DNA from: Hymenobacter canadensis
GTDB lineage: Bacteria; Bacteroidota; Bacteroidia; Cytophagales; Hymenobacteraceae
Length of the DNA: 64,000 nt
Direction: 5' to 3'
Assembly: GCF_027359925.1 (NCBI RefSeq)
Contig: NZ_CP114767.1
Span: forward strand, 1,178,001-1,242,000
Below, in pieces: positions 9,114 to 17,905 of this stretch. A program made the translations under genes and the position numbers. How positions within the stretch are numbered: position 1 is the first letter of the stretch; every line of letters starts with the position of its first letter. Under the pieces are notes generated by a model. It was not told the DNA's origin. It saw nothing but the letters and a program-made list of their open reading frames with translations, and ran no database searches.

Positions 9114-9151
9114 CGGGCGTATACTTGCACCAAACCATTCCTTTTATTGCG

Positions 9152-9619
9152 ATGTGTCAGGTAGTTGTAATTCCGGTGTTGCGCAAGCCCGCGTGGTTTC
9201 GCTTTTATGATATTCGGGTGCCGGCGGGCTTTCCTTCGCCGGCCGAGGACCACCAGAGCATGAAGCTGGACCTGAACCGGCTGCTGCTGCCGCACCCCGA
9301 CGCCTCGTACCTGGTGCGGGTGATGGGCGACTCGATGACCGGCGGCGAGTCGGGCATCCGCGACGGGGCGCTGCTGGCCGTGGACTGTTTGCTGCAGGCC
9401 CAGCCCGACGACGTGGTGATTGCCTCGGTGGCGGGCGAGTTTACGGTCAAGCGGCTGGTGAAGCGGCGCAACGACGCCTGGTTTCTGGTGCCCGATAACC
9501 CGTCGTACCCGGAAATTGCCATCAACGCGCCTGATATCTTCGACGTGTGGGGCGTGGTGACGCACGTGGTGACCGAGACCCGGCGCGGGCGGCTGAGCAG
9601 CCATTTGCGGGTGAGCTAA
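9152..9619 (+). CDS. umuD: UmuD-like S24 peptidase, Pol V subunit precursor
   Basis: The protein has 155 residues from the ATG at 9152; the TTG at 9125 lies inside the promoter box. It contains a likely self-cleavage site in VPAG-FPSPAED (Ala25-Gly26), the nucleophile Ser61 in MGDSMTGG and the general base Lys100 in EFTVKRL. All are typical of UmuD. In the family, RecA-stimulated cleavage yields UmuD', which activates UmuC for translesion synthesis. It sits 17 bases before umuC, so the two are one unit. Carriage near attL makes it a phage-borne mutagenesis module. Confidence 0.93.
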   Translation: MCQVVVIPVLRKPAWFRFYDIRVPAGFPSPAEDHQSMKLDLNRLLLPHPDASYLVRVMGDSMTGGESGIRDGALLAVDCLLQAQPDDVVIASVAGEFTVKRLVKRRNDAWFLVPDNPSYPEIAINAPDIFDVWGVVTHVVTETRRGRLSSHLRVS

Positions 9620-9636
9620 ACCAACCGGAGCTGAGC

Positions 9637-10935
9637 ATGTACGCCCTCGTCGACTGCAACAACTTTTACGTGAGCTGCGAGCGGGCCTTCCAGCCGCGGC
9701 TGCTGGGCCGGCCCGTGGTTGTGCTTTCCAACAACGACGGCTGCGTGATTTCCCGCTCCCAGGAAGCCAAAGACCTGAGCATCGGCATGGGCGAGCCCTA
9801 CTTCAAGCTCCGGGACCTGGTGCGCCGCCACCAGGTGCAGGTGCTCTCGAGCAACTACGCCCTCTACGGCGACATGAGCGGGCGGGTGATGCACTACCTG
9901 GCCTCGGTGGCCCCGGAAGTGGAGGTGTACTCCATCGACGAGTGCTTTCTGGATCTGCACGGCCTGGAGCGCTACCACGGCCCGCTGGCGGTGCTCGCGG
10001 CCGGCTGGCGCGAGCAGGTGCGCCGGCGCACGCACATTCCCGTCTGCATCGGCATCGGGCCCACCAAGACGCTGGCCAAGCTGGCCAACCGCCTGGCCAA
10101 GAAGCTGCCGGCGCTGCAGGGCGTGCTGCACCTAGATACCGACGAGCGCCGGCGCTGGGCGCTCGAGCAGGTGGGGGTGGAGGACGTGTGGGGCATCGGG
10201 GGCCAGTACGCGCAGAAGCTCTACGCCCAGGGCATCTGCACGGCCGCGCAGCTGGCTGGCCAGAGCGAGGCCTGGGCGCGCCGAAACCTGGGCGGGGTGG
10301 TGGGCGCGCGGCTGGTGCGCGAGCTGCAGGGCGAGCCGTGCCAGCAACTGGCGCTGAGCGAGGACGGCAGCCGGCGCCGCCAGAGTCTGGCCTGCACGCG
10401 CACGTTTGCCGAGCCGCTGAGCGACTTTGCCACCGTGGCGGCGGCCGTGGCCTACTTTGCCAGCAAGGCGGCCGTGAAGCTGCGCCGGCAGCACTCGGCA
10501 GCGAGCGTGCTCACGGTGTTTATCAGCAAAAGCCGCTACGGGACCGAGCCGCCCCCGCACACGCGCACGGCGGTGCTCACGCTGCCCGCGGCCACCAGCG
10601 ACACGAGCGAGCTGCTGCGCCACGCCAAAGCGGCCCTGCGGCGGCTGTGGGAGCCGGGCGGCGTGTACCGCAAGGCGGGCGTGGTGCTCGACGGGCTGGA
10701 GACGGCCGGCCAGCAGCAACTGCTGCTGTTTGAACCCAACGAGCAGGCCGAGCGCCGGGCCCGGCTCATGGCCGAGCTGGACAAGCTCAACGAGCGGTTC
10801 GGGGCGGGCAAGGTGGGCTTTGCGGCGGCGCTGCCGGCGAAAGGGGAGTACGTGCTGCCCTGGGTGGGGCAGCACCAGTTCCAGAGCCCGGCCTATACCA
10901 CCGTGTGGGAGGATCTGCTGTGTATTAGGGCCTAA
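9637..10935 (+). CDS. umuC: UmuC-like Y-family DNA polymerase
   Basis: This 432-residue Y-family polymerase has the full length of UmuC. It shows YALVDCNNFYVSCERAF at the N-terminus with the first catalytic Asp, VEVYSIDECFLD with the catalytic Asp-Glu pair, the GIGPTKTLAKLANR helix-hairpin-helix region and the little-finger region, followed by a C-terminal UmuC extension. It starts at the ATG at 9637; the ORF extension to 9547 overlaps umuD. It would bypass lesions, and in the phage it may raise host mutation or survival under SOS. Confidence 0.95.
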   Translation: MYALVDCNNFYVSCERAFQPRLLGRPVVVLSNNDGCVISRSQEAKDLSIGMGEPYFKLRDLVRRHQVQVLSSNYALYGDMSGRVMHYLASVAPEVEVYSIDECFLDLHGLERYHGPLAVLAAGWREQVRRRTHIPVCIGIGPTKTLAKLANRLAKKLPALQGVLHLDTDERRRWALEQVGVEDVWGIGGQYAQKLYAQGICTAAQLAGQSEAWARRNLGGVVGARLVRELQGEPCQQLALSEDGSRRRQSLACTRTFAEPLSDFATVAAAVAYFASKAAVKLRRQHSAASVLTVFISKSRYGTEPPPHTRTAVLTLPAATSDTSELLRHAKAALRRLWEPGGVYRKAGVVLDGLETAGQQQLLLFEPNEQAERRARLMAELDKLNERFGAGKVGFAAALPAKGEYVLPWVGQHQFQSPAYTTVWEDLLCIRA

Positions 10936-11120
10936 ACTTTTCGCATGAAACTGATAATCCTAATTCAATAGGTGTATTTTAATATATCATTAGCCGTTAT
11001 AAAAACGAGTCGATACATAATGATCTATTATAATATTAACATTAAAATAATTTAAAACATAAGCGGTTTAAGCTTGATACAACTAACATGAGAGATTTTC
11101 GGGTTATGTCAAGCTTAATG

Positions 11121-13661
11121 TTACTTAGGACTTTTCAAACTGCTTTTTGTTATTGGATTAGCTGTATAGTTGTTTTTAAAAACGTCTTTTGTAAGAGAAT
11201 GGCTACTTAATGCCTCACGAACAATATCTGAAGTAAGGCTCTTTAGTGTGTGTAACTTAAATTCCTTAAGATAATCACGAACGTTCTTCTTAAGCTTTCT
11301 TAGCAGAGTCTGATCCATTAATCGAACATCCAATTCTAGAATAGCATTATTTGCTAATTCGGTAGCAGGTGTTATAATAATTGGGAGCAGTAAAGCATCA
11401 TGATACATTTTTTTAAACCAAAGTTTGTGCTGTCCTGTTTGACCGGCTTCACGCTTAGATATTTCTGTTCTTGAAGACTTTACACCATTTTTGCATTCAA
11501 AAAATATATACTCCCCTTGAGCTACATTCCATAAATTATCGGGTCCAATCTTCCATTGTTTATCTGGTTGGTCACTGCTAAAGCCAAGCAATGTTCCTAA
11601 ATCTTTCAAACCTGTTTCAAATTTGTCAGTATCTTTTCCAAATTCAAGAGCGTTTAAAATTGCGTCTACAGCAATTCTGCAATCATCATATGAAGCAAAA
11701 GTCATTAGCCAATCTTTAGCATTTTCAATTTGTGTTTGATTGAATTCAAGTTTTTTAAAGTAAGTGCTATCTTTAGGTTTTAGCAGTGCTTGGTTACTCT
11801 TGTAAGCACTGGTCTGATAGATATTAGAATCTCCCCTTTGTTCCGCATATGCGTAACGAGCCATTTCTTGCATATACCACCCGACTTCCTCAGGATCAGA
11901 TCTGAGAATATGACTATTTATGAGATCCTTAATTAATTTTTGTGCTTTGGGAGAATCACCTTGTTTATACGCTTCAGCTGCCTTTCGCTCCAATTCTAGA
12001 ATATGGAATAAAGGTGAGTCTGGTATACCTATGGTAAGTGTATCCATTTCCTCATGATAGTAATCTTTCCATCCTTCGTCCCGGCCAAGGCATTGTTTTA
12101 TGACTCCATTAAGCTGAACAATAGGATCACCGGAAGTTGCCTCTTCAGAAACCATTGCGTTGACGGCGATACCTATTTCAATCTGCTTGCGGGTTTGAGC
12201 TGAAAAATTCTCCCTGAATCGTGGGGTACGCATCATATTTATTAAGTCAGGACCAGTAATAATGATGACACAGTAGTCCTTCTCTCCTCGTACCCCACGT
12301 CCTAGCCCTTGCTCAATTTTCTGAGCTACGCGAGTATCAATTGTTGTGCTTGTTGGCCTGCAATATTCCTGATACGTGTCACCAAGGCTTTGTGCAAAAG
12401 GTAAAGAATCAAGTATTAGGATTCGGCAAGCATCATCTGGTAAGTCAATACCATCATACCGGTTTACCAAGACACGAGTCTGTACATAGTCTCCAGCTCT
12501 AAGTTTATCTGTCTCGACTTCCACTTCCTGTACAACCAAGGCTCCTTTTTCTTGCCAATGGCTGGCTGAGCGGTGGCTATGAACTAGACTTACAATACCG
12601 TATTTGCGTCCCGCAGATGCAGGTGCATACATATTGATTATACTGCCTCTGTGTAATATGTCAGAAATTTGATACGGGTCAAGGATCATTTTCTCCCCAG
12701 ACCATTTTTCTCCCGCAAACATTAAGGGGTTCTGTACAACCTCACGAGGTACTCCTAAACTTTTTATAAAGAATGCATCATTGTTAGTTGTGGCAGACAT
12801 AAATATTCGCATTCCTGCCTTATGGAATGATCCGAATTGTTCAATAGTGTTGTGATAAGGTGAAATCTCTATACTAGTGCCTGAAATATAGCACTGGCAA
12901 TCTTTAAGGTCATTTATTAACAACTGCCAAGCAAATCCAATGCTATTTATTGCAGTATTATCTCTAAGTATTTTATCAACTAACTCTTGTTTTTCCTGCC
13001 AAGCCCAGTATGGGATTAACATAACTGTCCTTGAGTCTCCTTCACGTACATTATTAAACCGAGATTGGCCTTGCTCCTTTAATTCATCCTCAAACAGGGC
13101 AATAAAAGTCTCATAAATAGATTCGCTTTCTCTTTTGCTTATTTTTATAGTGAAGGTTTCTTGTATTTTATCAATGCAAGCATGAGAATCGTCTAGCACA
13201 ATAGTGCCTATGGGCATTGATCTTGTGCCAAGTTTAAATTTGGTTCTTCCATTAAACATATGTTTAACAGTAGTTATCAATATACGTTTGCCTTCTAGAA
13301 ATTCGCTGGGAAATACGCCGCTAGTATCTAGAATCGAATATTTTATCCCAAATTTTTTAGCTTGCTCTTGTGTTTGACGAGATAGGTAAGGATCAGGGCA
13401 TAAATATATAGCAGGACCTTTGCCAGCATTGATTTGAGATTGGAGCATAAGTAGTCCAACCAATGTTTTGCCTTGACCGGTATGCAGCTTTACAATAATA
13501 TCCCTTTGCTCCCGATATTTGTCAAACCAATCTTGTAAAATGGATTCTTGAGCTGGGCGAAGACCGGTGACCCCAACCATTGTATCCAAGGAATCATAGA
13601 TTTCAATCGGATTTGTTTTTTTTTCGCCACTTGCAGCGGTTCTTTTGCGAAAGTCAACCAT
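11121..13661 (-). CDS. SF2 helicase fused to a PD-(D/E)XK-like nuclease domain (candidate defence protein)
   Basis: An 846-residue protein. Residues about 35-190 hold motif I (HTGQGKT) and motif II (LDDSHA, a DEAH variant); SATTN is motif III and QGLGRGVRGEKD is motif VI, in the style of Rad3/DinG-like helicases. The C-terminal third contains IGPDNLW followed by YIFFECKNG, the D...ExK pattern of restriction-type nucleases. It would unwind and cut nucleic acid. The gene is strikingly AT-rich compared with its neighbours, which suggests recent acquisition. It reads leftward in the lysogeny arc. A defence role is inferred; no named system matched with confidence. Confidence 0.8.
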   Translation of the reverse strand: MVDFRKRTAASGEKKTNPIEIYDSLDTMVGVTGLRPAQESILQDWFDKYREQRDIIVKLHTGQGKTLVGLLMLQSQINAGKGPAIYLCPDPYLSRQTQEQAKKFGIKYSILDTSGVFPSEFLEGKRILITTVKHMFNGRTKFKLGTRSMPIGTIVLDDSHACIDKIQETFTIKISKRESESIYETFIALFEDELKEQGQSRFNNVREGDSRTVMLIPYWAWQEKQELVDKILRDNTAINSIGFAWQLLINDLKDCQCYISGTSIEISPYHNTIEQFGSFHKAGMRIFMSATTNNDAFFIKSLGVPREVVQNPLMFAGEKWSGEKMILDPYQISDILHRGSIINMYAPASAGRKYGIVSLVHSHRSASHWQEKGALVVQEVEVETDKLRAGDYVQTRVLVNRYDGIDLPDDACRILILDSLPFAQSLGDTYQEYCRPTSTTIDTRVAQKIEQGLGRGVRGEKDYCVIIITGPDLINMMRTPRFRENFSAQTRKQIEIGIAVNAMVSEEATSGDPIVQLNGVIKQCLGRDEGWKDYYHEEMDTLTIGIPDSPLFHILELERKAAEAYKQGDSPKAQKLIKDLINSHILRSDPEEVGWYMQEMARYAYAEQRGDSNIYQTSAYKSNQALLKPKDSTYFKKLEFNQTQIENAKDWLMTFASYDDCRIAVDAILNALEFGKDTDKFETGLKDLGTLLGFSSDQPDKQWKIGPDNLWNVAQGEYIFFECKNGVKSSRTEISKREAGQTGQHKLWFKKMYHDALLLPIIITPATELANNAILELDVRLMDQTLLRKLKKNVRDYLKEFKLHTLKSLTSDIVREALSSHSLTKDVFKNNYTANPITKSSLKSPK

Positions 13662-14035
13662 TGGAAATTAATTAAAAAATTAACGATGCGATGTGTATTG
13701 CTACTGCTGTTCATTAGAGCAGCTTATTGTTTGTGAGATACTAAATCCTCCAACCGCACATAGCTGGTATAATCTGCCAAGCACTATGAGTTGGTGAACG
13801 TGCACAACTGGAGCGCCGAGTAATCCTTCTGCTTCAGATATCTTACAAAAGACGCTGCCTTCCATGTGGTAGAGCGCCACCATATCCTCTTCTTTCTAGC
13901 GCTAGTCGAAGAACTGCCCCTGTATTCACATGGTCGGCAGTTGCTACTAGAAGTCCAAGGTGCGGAAAGCGTAGTGGGGCGTAGTCATACTTAGCCGAAA
14001 GTGTCTGCTTACATGAATGAAGCTTGCAACGATGC
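13662..14035. other. 374-base gap between cargo genes, no supported gene
   Basis: Short leftward frames exist (13701-13883 and 13843-14073) but have no recognisable domain and overlap each other. The tail of the second runs into the next gene. It could be the decayed remnant of a gene. No terminator or inverted repeat stands out. Confidence 0.4.
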
Positions 14036-15472
14036 TCAGAGCAACTCCCTAAAGAGTTGTAGTTTTCGTCCAATCTTTTCGCCTATTGGTTGATTGGGCT
14101 CTTCATCGTATTGCTGTAGCATTGAGAGTAAGCGCCGCAACTCCCTTTCAACTCCCTCCAGCGCGGCACGTGCATTAACTCCTAACGTGTCAATGCCTAA
14201 CGGTTCGTAAATAGCCTGGAAGTATTCTCCCGTACGGGACAATGTTACTTCAATAGGCTCACGAAGGACTATAGTTGTGCCGTTTGCATCAACAAACTCA
14301 GTTACTGTTGTCGCTGACTCATCACCAGTCGTAACAGATACAACTGCCCGGCGTAATTCCGACAAAGTCAATGTGCGCGGGTCGCGACCCTCTTGCAGTT
14401 CAAACAGGACATTGGTCAATACCGTGTTTAACTGTTCTTCGGAATCGTTTTGAGGCTTCGCTGGGACAACCTTACGGGCATTCTGTCTAGATACCTGTTT
14501 GAGGATTTTGTATTTATCGGTTACTCCAATCCGCGTCTGCACATTGTAGTTCTGACTGTTAGCTATTTGAACCAGTGGCAGAAATATTCCTCGTAGCTGC
14601 TCCTCTGTTGCATTCGCAAGGCTTTCCGGCAAAGGGTTGTTGGCACTGAAATCGAAGTCAAAAACGTCTCGTTTGTACTCGCGTAGTGCTTGGCGTTGCC
14701 AAAGAATGATGTCGTAGTCTAGGCCAGCGAGGTGAAGGACGTCTACTGCTAAATCAATTTCAAAACTACCGTGGTTTGCAAAGACGGCTCGAGGGTCGCC
14801 ACTGGCGTTTAGTAATAGGCTAAGTGCCTTCTGTTCATCGCCGGCTATGAATTTTTCTCGGAACAGATCTAGAAAGCGTGCTTCCAAGAAGCTTCTGAAG
14901 GAGCGGGTGACACGCTGCAGGAAGCTACCTATATCAGCAGCGGCCAAGGTCGTGCCGTAAGAAGCATCAACAGGTTCAAGACGGAAGCGTACAGCTTTGG
15001 CGCGAAGCTCTTCTAGATAGAGAGCATGACCAACCTGCGTATTTGCTTCTGCAAATAGGGCTTGGTAATGAGCAGGCATTTCTGCTGTGGGAGCAGCTTC
15101 GTAGTAAGAATCCGGTTCGGGTACGTAGTCTGCGTGTAATTGCCGTTCGTCAACTAGTAGCCCTAGTACTGCTTGACCTTCGCTGTTAGTGTCTACCACC
15201 AGCAACTTAGTATTGTACGGTTGCTTGATGATGTCGTGCAACGAACGATCATCAGATAAATAGTCGAATAGGTGCGGCATACTCACCTCCAGCACTAGCC
15301 AGCGGTTAGACGTTTCATCGTTATCTACCCAATGGAATAAATAATGCTTATTGAGCTGCTTGTGAACGTAATGGGACAGCAATGGCCCGTCGTAAAATAG
15401 CAGGTCGTCGAACTTAGTGAGTTCTGCGGTTAAGCCCTCAGCAGCAAACGGTAAGCCGGGTTGGTGTAGCAT
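14036..15472 (-). CDS. DUF6575-like protein, cargo (candidate defence partner)
   Basis: A 478-residue protein with no catalytic motif that I recognise. Its N-terminal 120 residues (LTKFDDLLFYDGPLLSHY, HWVDNDETSNRWLVLEV, ADYVPEPDSYYE) resemble the pattern of DUF6575 proteins, recalled from memory. The rest is mostly helical and acidic. Only two bases separate it from the upstream gene at 15475, so they are co-transcribed. GC content is lower than in the phage core. Whether it works with the helicase 374 bases downstream is unknown. Confidence 0.6.
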   Translation of the reverse strand: MLHQPGLPFAAEGLTAELTKFDDLLFYDGPLLSHYVHKQLNKHYLFHWVDNDETSNRWLVLEVSMPHLFDYLSDDRSLHDIIKQPYNTKLLVVDTNSEGQAVLGLLVDERQLHADYVPEPDSYYEAAPTAEMPAHYQALFAEANTQVGHALYLEELRAKAVRFRLEPVDASYGTTLAAADIGSFLQRVTRSFRSFLEARFLDLFREKFIAGDEQKALSLLLNASGDPRAVFANHGSFEIDLAVDVLHLAGLDYDIILWQRQALREYKRDVFDFDFSANNPLPESLANATEEQLRGIFLPLVQIANSQNYNVQTRIGVTDKYKILKQVSRQNARKVVPAKPQNDSEEQLNTVLTNVLFELQEGRDPRTLTLSELRRAVVSVTTGDESATTVTEFVDANGTTIVLREPIEVTLSRTGEYFQAIYEPLGIDTLGVNARAALEGVERELRRLLSMLQQYDEEPNQPIGEKIGRKLQLFRELL

Positions 15473-15474
15473 GG

Positions 15475-15927
15475 CTATCGGGGCAAAGCCTTTATGACTC
15501 GGGCGCCAAGGTTGGCGGTAAGTTCCTCGTGTATATTAAAATGATAGTGGTCGTCTGTAGTAGAACAAAGACCATCAGCAGGGCTGATGTTCAATTCAGC
15601 GATGTGCGTGGCAAAGGTGAAGGCTCGTTTGTAGCGATTAGCTAAACTCCTAGCAGCGTCCGGATTTTCGTGTAATGAAATACCCCACGCGTTCAAATTG
15701 TCTTCATCTGCCTCACGTTGACTTTTATAAGGATTATCGCAAGGTATAGCTAGAGCACGTGCCGGAACACCAGGCATGAGCGGACGCGGGATAAAGTTGC
15801 TAGGATCCGCCGCAGGGTTACTGGCAATACGATACGCAAGTTGCATACGTGGCTGGGCGACCTGACATACGCAGTCTATGCTCGTCAAGTGCAACGCGTT
15901 TATTTGTGCTTGGTATTTAAAGAGCAT
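15475..15927 (-). CDS. Unknown protein coupled to the DUF6575-like gene
   Basis: This protein has 150 residues from the ATG at 15927 (MLFKYQAQINALHL); an ATG at 15954 would add nine residues. It contains LMPGVPARALAIPCDNPY and a C-terminal DGLCSTTDDHYHFNIHEE, which is rich in His and Asp and could bind metal. It resembles nothing I can name. The tight spacing to the next gene implies translational coupling and a shared function, possibly a two-gene toxin-antitoxin or defence pair. That is inference. Confidence 0.55.
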   Translation of the reverse strand: MLFKYQAQINALHLTSIDCVCQVAQPRMQLAYRIASNPAADPSNFIPRPLMPGVPARALAIPCDNPYKSQREADEDNLNAWGISLHENPDAARSLANRYKRAFTFATHIAELNISPADGLCSTTDDHYHFNIHEELTANLGARVIKALPR

Positions 15928-15973
15928 GATACAAGCTGGAGATATGCGGCACATAGTTGGTTGAAAGGTATAG

Positions 15974-16414
15974 TTAGCTCAGCTGGTTATGCCCGCCCTC
16001 GGCAACCCCAGCGCTACTGCGGCGCATGAGCGTATCCCGGAACAGAAAGAACCCGATGCTCAGCAGTAGAGCTAGGCCAAACAAGTTGCGGCTTGCAACC
16101 CAGAGGCTTTGGTGCATTATGGCCGAAGCGGATTTGCCGAAGTAATAGAGGGTATAGGCCAAGAGTAGCCCGTAGAGCACCTTAGCCCATGTTTTGCCGG
16201 CGCGTATGCCGAAGCCGAACCCAATGAGCAAGGCGAGTTCTGCCAGGCAGACAAGCACAATGCCCGCGATAAATCCATTACCAAAGTCTTGGTGCTTGGC
16301 TGGCCCAAGCGGCTGGGGTAGCATCAGGTAGAGTGCGGGCAGCGCATAAATAGCTAGTACTACAAAATAGAGCGTAGCGGCTATATGATAGTTGTTGCGT
16401 AGGGATAGGGGCAT
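15974..16414 (-). CDS. Four-helix membrane protein beside the repressor
   Basis: The 146 residues include four hydrophobic segments (LYFVVLAIYALPALYLML, FIAGIVLVCLAELALLIGFG, WAKVLYGLLLAYTLYYFG, LFGLALLLSIGFFLF), so it is an integral inner-membrane protein. The ATG at 16414 lies 14 bases downstream of the repressor stop, so it is probably co-transcribed with the repressor in the lysogen. Small membrane proteins in this position often cause superinfection exclusion; that role is inferred. Confidence 0.65.
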   Translation of the reverse strand: MPLSLRNNYHIAATLYFVVLAIYALPALYLMLPQPLGPAKHQDFGNGFIAGIVLVCLAELALLIGFGFGIRAGKTWAKVLYGLLLAYTLYYFGKSASAIMHQSLWVASRNLFGLALLLSIGFFLFRDTLMRRSSAGVAEGGHNQLS

Positions 16415-16428
16415 AGAAGGGTTTTAGG

Positions 16429-16809
16429 TTACTTATTCAACTGCAACTCCAGCAACTGGATGATGCGCTCCTTGTCCTGCACTTGGCTGCGCAGTAGTTC
16501 ATTCTCTTTCCGAAGCGCTTCCTTCTCAAAGTCAGCAACATCATCTGGCCGCTTCACATCCACCAACTGCACCTCACCGGCCCCAGTAAGGAACATCTCA
16601 CCCTTGCCGAGCAAGAGCCAAGCTGGGTTAAGATTATCAATTGACCGTACCAGAGTGGCTATATACTCAGCGTTAGGTATGGAGCCTCTATCTATGTAGT
16701 TCCTAGTAGTTCCTTCATTAACACCGTACCTGATGCTGAAGCTTCTAGGATTCATTCTTAGGCTCTCGATCAAAAATTTAATACGCTGACTTACAGTTTC
16801 TTCTGACAT
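16429..16809 (-). CDS. Phage repressor, XRE-type helix-turn-helix
   Basis: This 126-residue protein starts at the ATG at 16809 (MSEETVSQRIKFLIESLRMN); the TTG at 16821 lies within an operator repeat. An N-terminal XRE-like domain contains SFSIRYGVNEGTTRNYIDRG as the probable recognition region, and WLLLGKGEMFLTG is the typical end of that domain. The C-terminal 45 residues form a coiled coil (EALRKENELLRSQVQDKERI) for dimerisation. There is no LexA-type peptidase domain, so induction must not depend on self-cleavage. It is divergent from the early operon, as expected for a CI-type switch. Confidence 0.85.
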   Translation of the reverse strand: MSEETVSQRIKFLIESLRMNPRSFSIRYGVNEGTTRNYIDRGSIPNAEYIATLVRSIDNLNPAWLLLGKGEMFLTGAGEVQLVDVKRPDDVADFEKEALRKENELLRSQVQDKERIIQLLELQLNK

Positions 16810-16877
16810 TTTTATGACCAAATGGTTGTTATTAATATCATCTGGTTGCCTTTTATGACCAATTGAACGTATGTTTG
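16810..16877 (+). promoter_or_regulatory. Divergent switch region: two operator repeats and an early -7 box
   Basis: TTTTATGACCAA occurs at 16810-16821, directly before the repressor start, and at 16851-16862. TATGTTTG (16870-16877) matches the TAnnTTTG consensus for rightward transcription. The second repeat lies in the spacer of that promoter, so repressor binding would block early transcription, while the first could give autoregulation. The role as operators is inferred from position. Confidence 0.65.
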
Positions 16878-16934
16878 TACGGGTTCACCGCCGCTGCCAA
16901 GTACGGCCGCCTCGGCTGAAATCTGCCAAACACG

Positions 16935-17441
16935 ATGGAAGACACCGCCCCGTACTGCCTGCCTGAGAACCTGTTGCACCTAAGCGAGCCGATTGCTGCG
17001 CTGCTGCGGGAGCGAGGCTACGCCTGCACCCAGGTATTCGACCCCACCGGGGCCGTGTCGGTGCTCGGCACCCGCGTCGGCCCCGAGGGGCAGCTCTGCG
17101 AGGCGCACTACCAGCTGGAGCCCGCCACCGGCGAGCACCTGCTGCGGCTGCGGGCCCGCCCACTGGGCGCCTTGCCCACGGCCGAGGCCTGCTTTCTTAT
17201 TCAGACGCCCGGCCAATGCGCCGGCGTACTTGCTGCCTGGGAGCAGCTGCTGCCGGCGCTGGCGTCTCCGCTGGCTGTGGTGGCCGGGCCGGCTGCCAGA
17301 GCTGGTGCAGCATCGTCAGCCCTTCCAGTAGCAGCAGGCGCTCCTCTTCCCAGCTGCGGTGCGAGTGGGGTGAGGGAGCCAGCAGCTCCAGCAGCTCGTC
17401 GGCCCGGTACGGCACGTGCGGCTCCTGCGGCAGGTAGGTAA
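16935..17441 (+). CDS. First early gene, unknown protein
   Basis: The 168-residue frame starts 58 bases after the early -7 box. The first 115 residues (MEDTAPYCLPENLLHLSE to LLPALASPLAVV) look like a real protein. The last 50 are low-complexity Ala/Pro/Gly and overlap the 3' part of a leftward gene, so the true end may be blurred by convergent overlap. A Cro-like role is not supported because no HTH is visible. Confidence 0.5.
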   Translation: MEDTAPYCLPENLLHLSEPIAALLRERGYACTQVFDPTGAVSVLGTRVGPEGQLCEAHYQLEPATGEHLLRLRARPLGALPTAEACFLIQTPGQCAGVLAAWEQLLPALASPLAVVAGPAARAGAASSALPVAAGAPLPSCGASGVREPAAPAARRPGTARAAPAAGR

Positions 17442-17559
17442 ACAGAAACAGGCGCGCCTGCTCCAGCACGCTGCCGCTGCCCGCATCGCCAGTATCCGTG
17501 GCCTCGGCCAATGCCTGGCCAAGGGTACTCAGGTGGGAAGCAAGGGCGTCAGCAGTCAT
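17197..17559 (-). CDS. Leftward unknown gene embedded in the early region
   Basis: This is a 120-residue helical protein from the ATG at 17559 (MTADALASHLSTLGQALAEA). Its 3' end overlaps the rightward gene at 16935 by 245 bases. The block EATDTGDAGSGSVLEQARLFL resembles ETSADSGDFGPTLLFTIRREL in the leftward protein at 18585-18944, so they may be paralogues. Function is unknown. Confidence 0.5.
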   Translation of the reverse strand: MTADALASHLSTLGQALAEATDTGDAGSGSVLEQARLFLFTYLPQEPHVPYRADELLELLAPSPHSHRSWEEERLLLLEGLTMLHQLWQPARPPQPAETPAPAAAAPRQQVRRRIGRASE

Positions 17560-17609
17560 CGGCAAACACATACATACGAGTTTCAAATCTACTCTTTTTC
17601 CCCATTCTC

Positions 17610-17861
17610 ATGACGGAAAAGCAGAAATACTACGCCCTGCTCTCCCTGGTGTGCGAGATCCTGCCGCATTATGCCGTGGACCGGGCCATTCGCGCCGGCT
17701 ACGGGCAGCAGTACGCCTCGGCCGCCACGCGCCTGGGCCACGTCAAGCAGGGCAAGGTGGCCCACCTGCCCGATCTGGTCGCGCTGGTGGAGGCCGCCAT
17801 GCCCGAGTACGCCATTCCGGTCCACCTGCGCCCGAGCGAGACGCCGCAGCTCCAGCCCTGA
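17610..17861 (+). CDS. Small early protein
   Basis: The product is an 83-residue protein from the ATG at 17610 (MTEKQKYYALLSLVCEILPHYAVDRAIRAGYG). Its mix of helices with YASAATRLGHVKQGKVAHLPDLVALVEAA looks like a small DNA-binding or regulatory fold, with RIGH/KQGK positions like a helix-turn-helix, but this is weak. Many tailed phages carry such a protein at the head of the early operon. Confidence 0.6.
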   Translation: MTEKQKYYALLSLVCEILPHYAVDRAIRAGYGQQYASAATRLGHVKQGKVAHLPDLVALVEAAMPEYAIPVHLRPSETPQLQP

Positions 17862-17905
17862 TTTCTCCCAGTCCTGATTCTCTCACCTTTTACTTGGCTT
17901 TTGCT

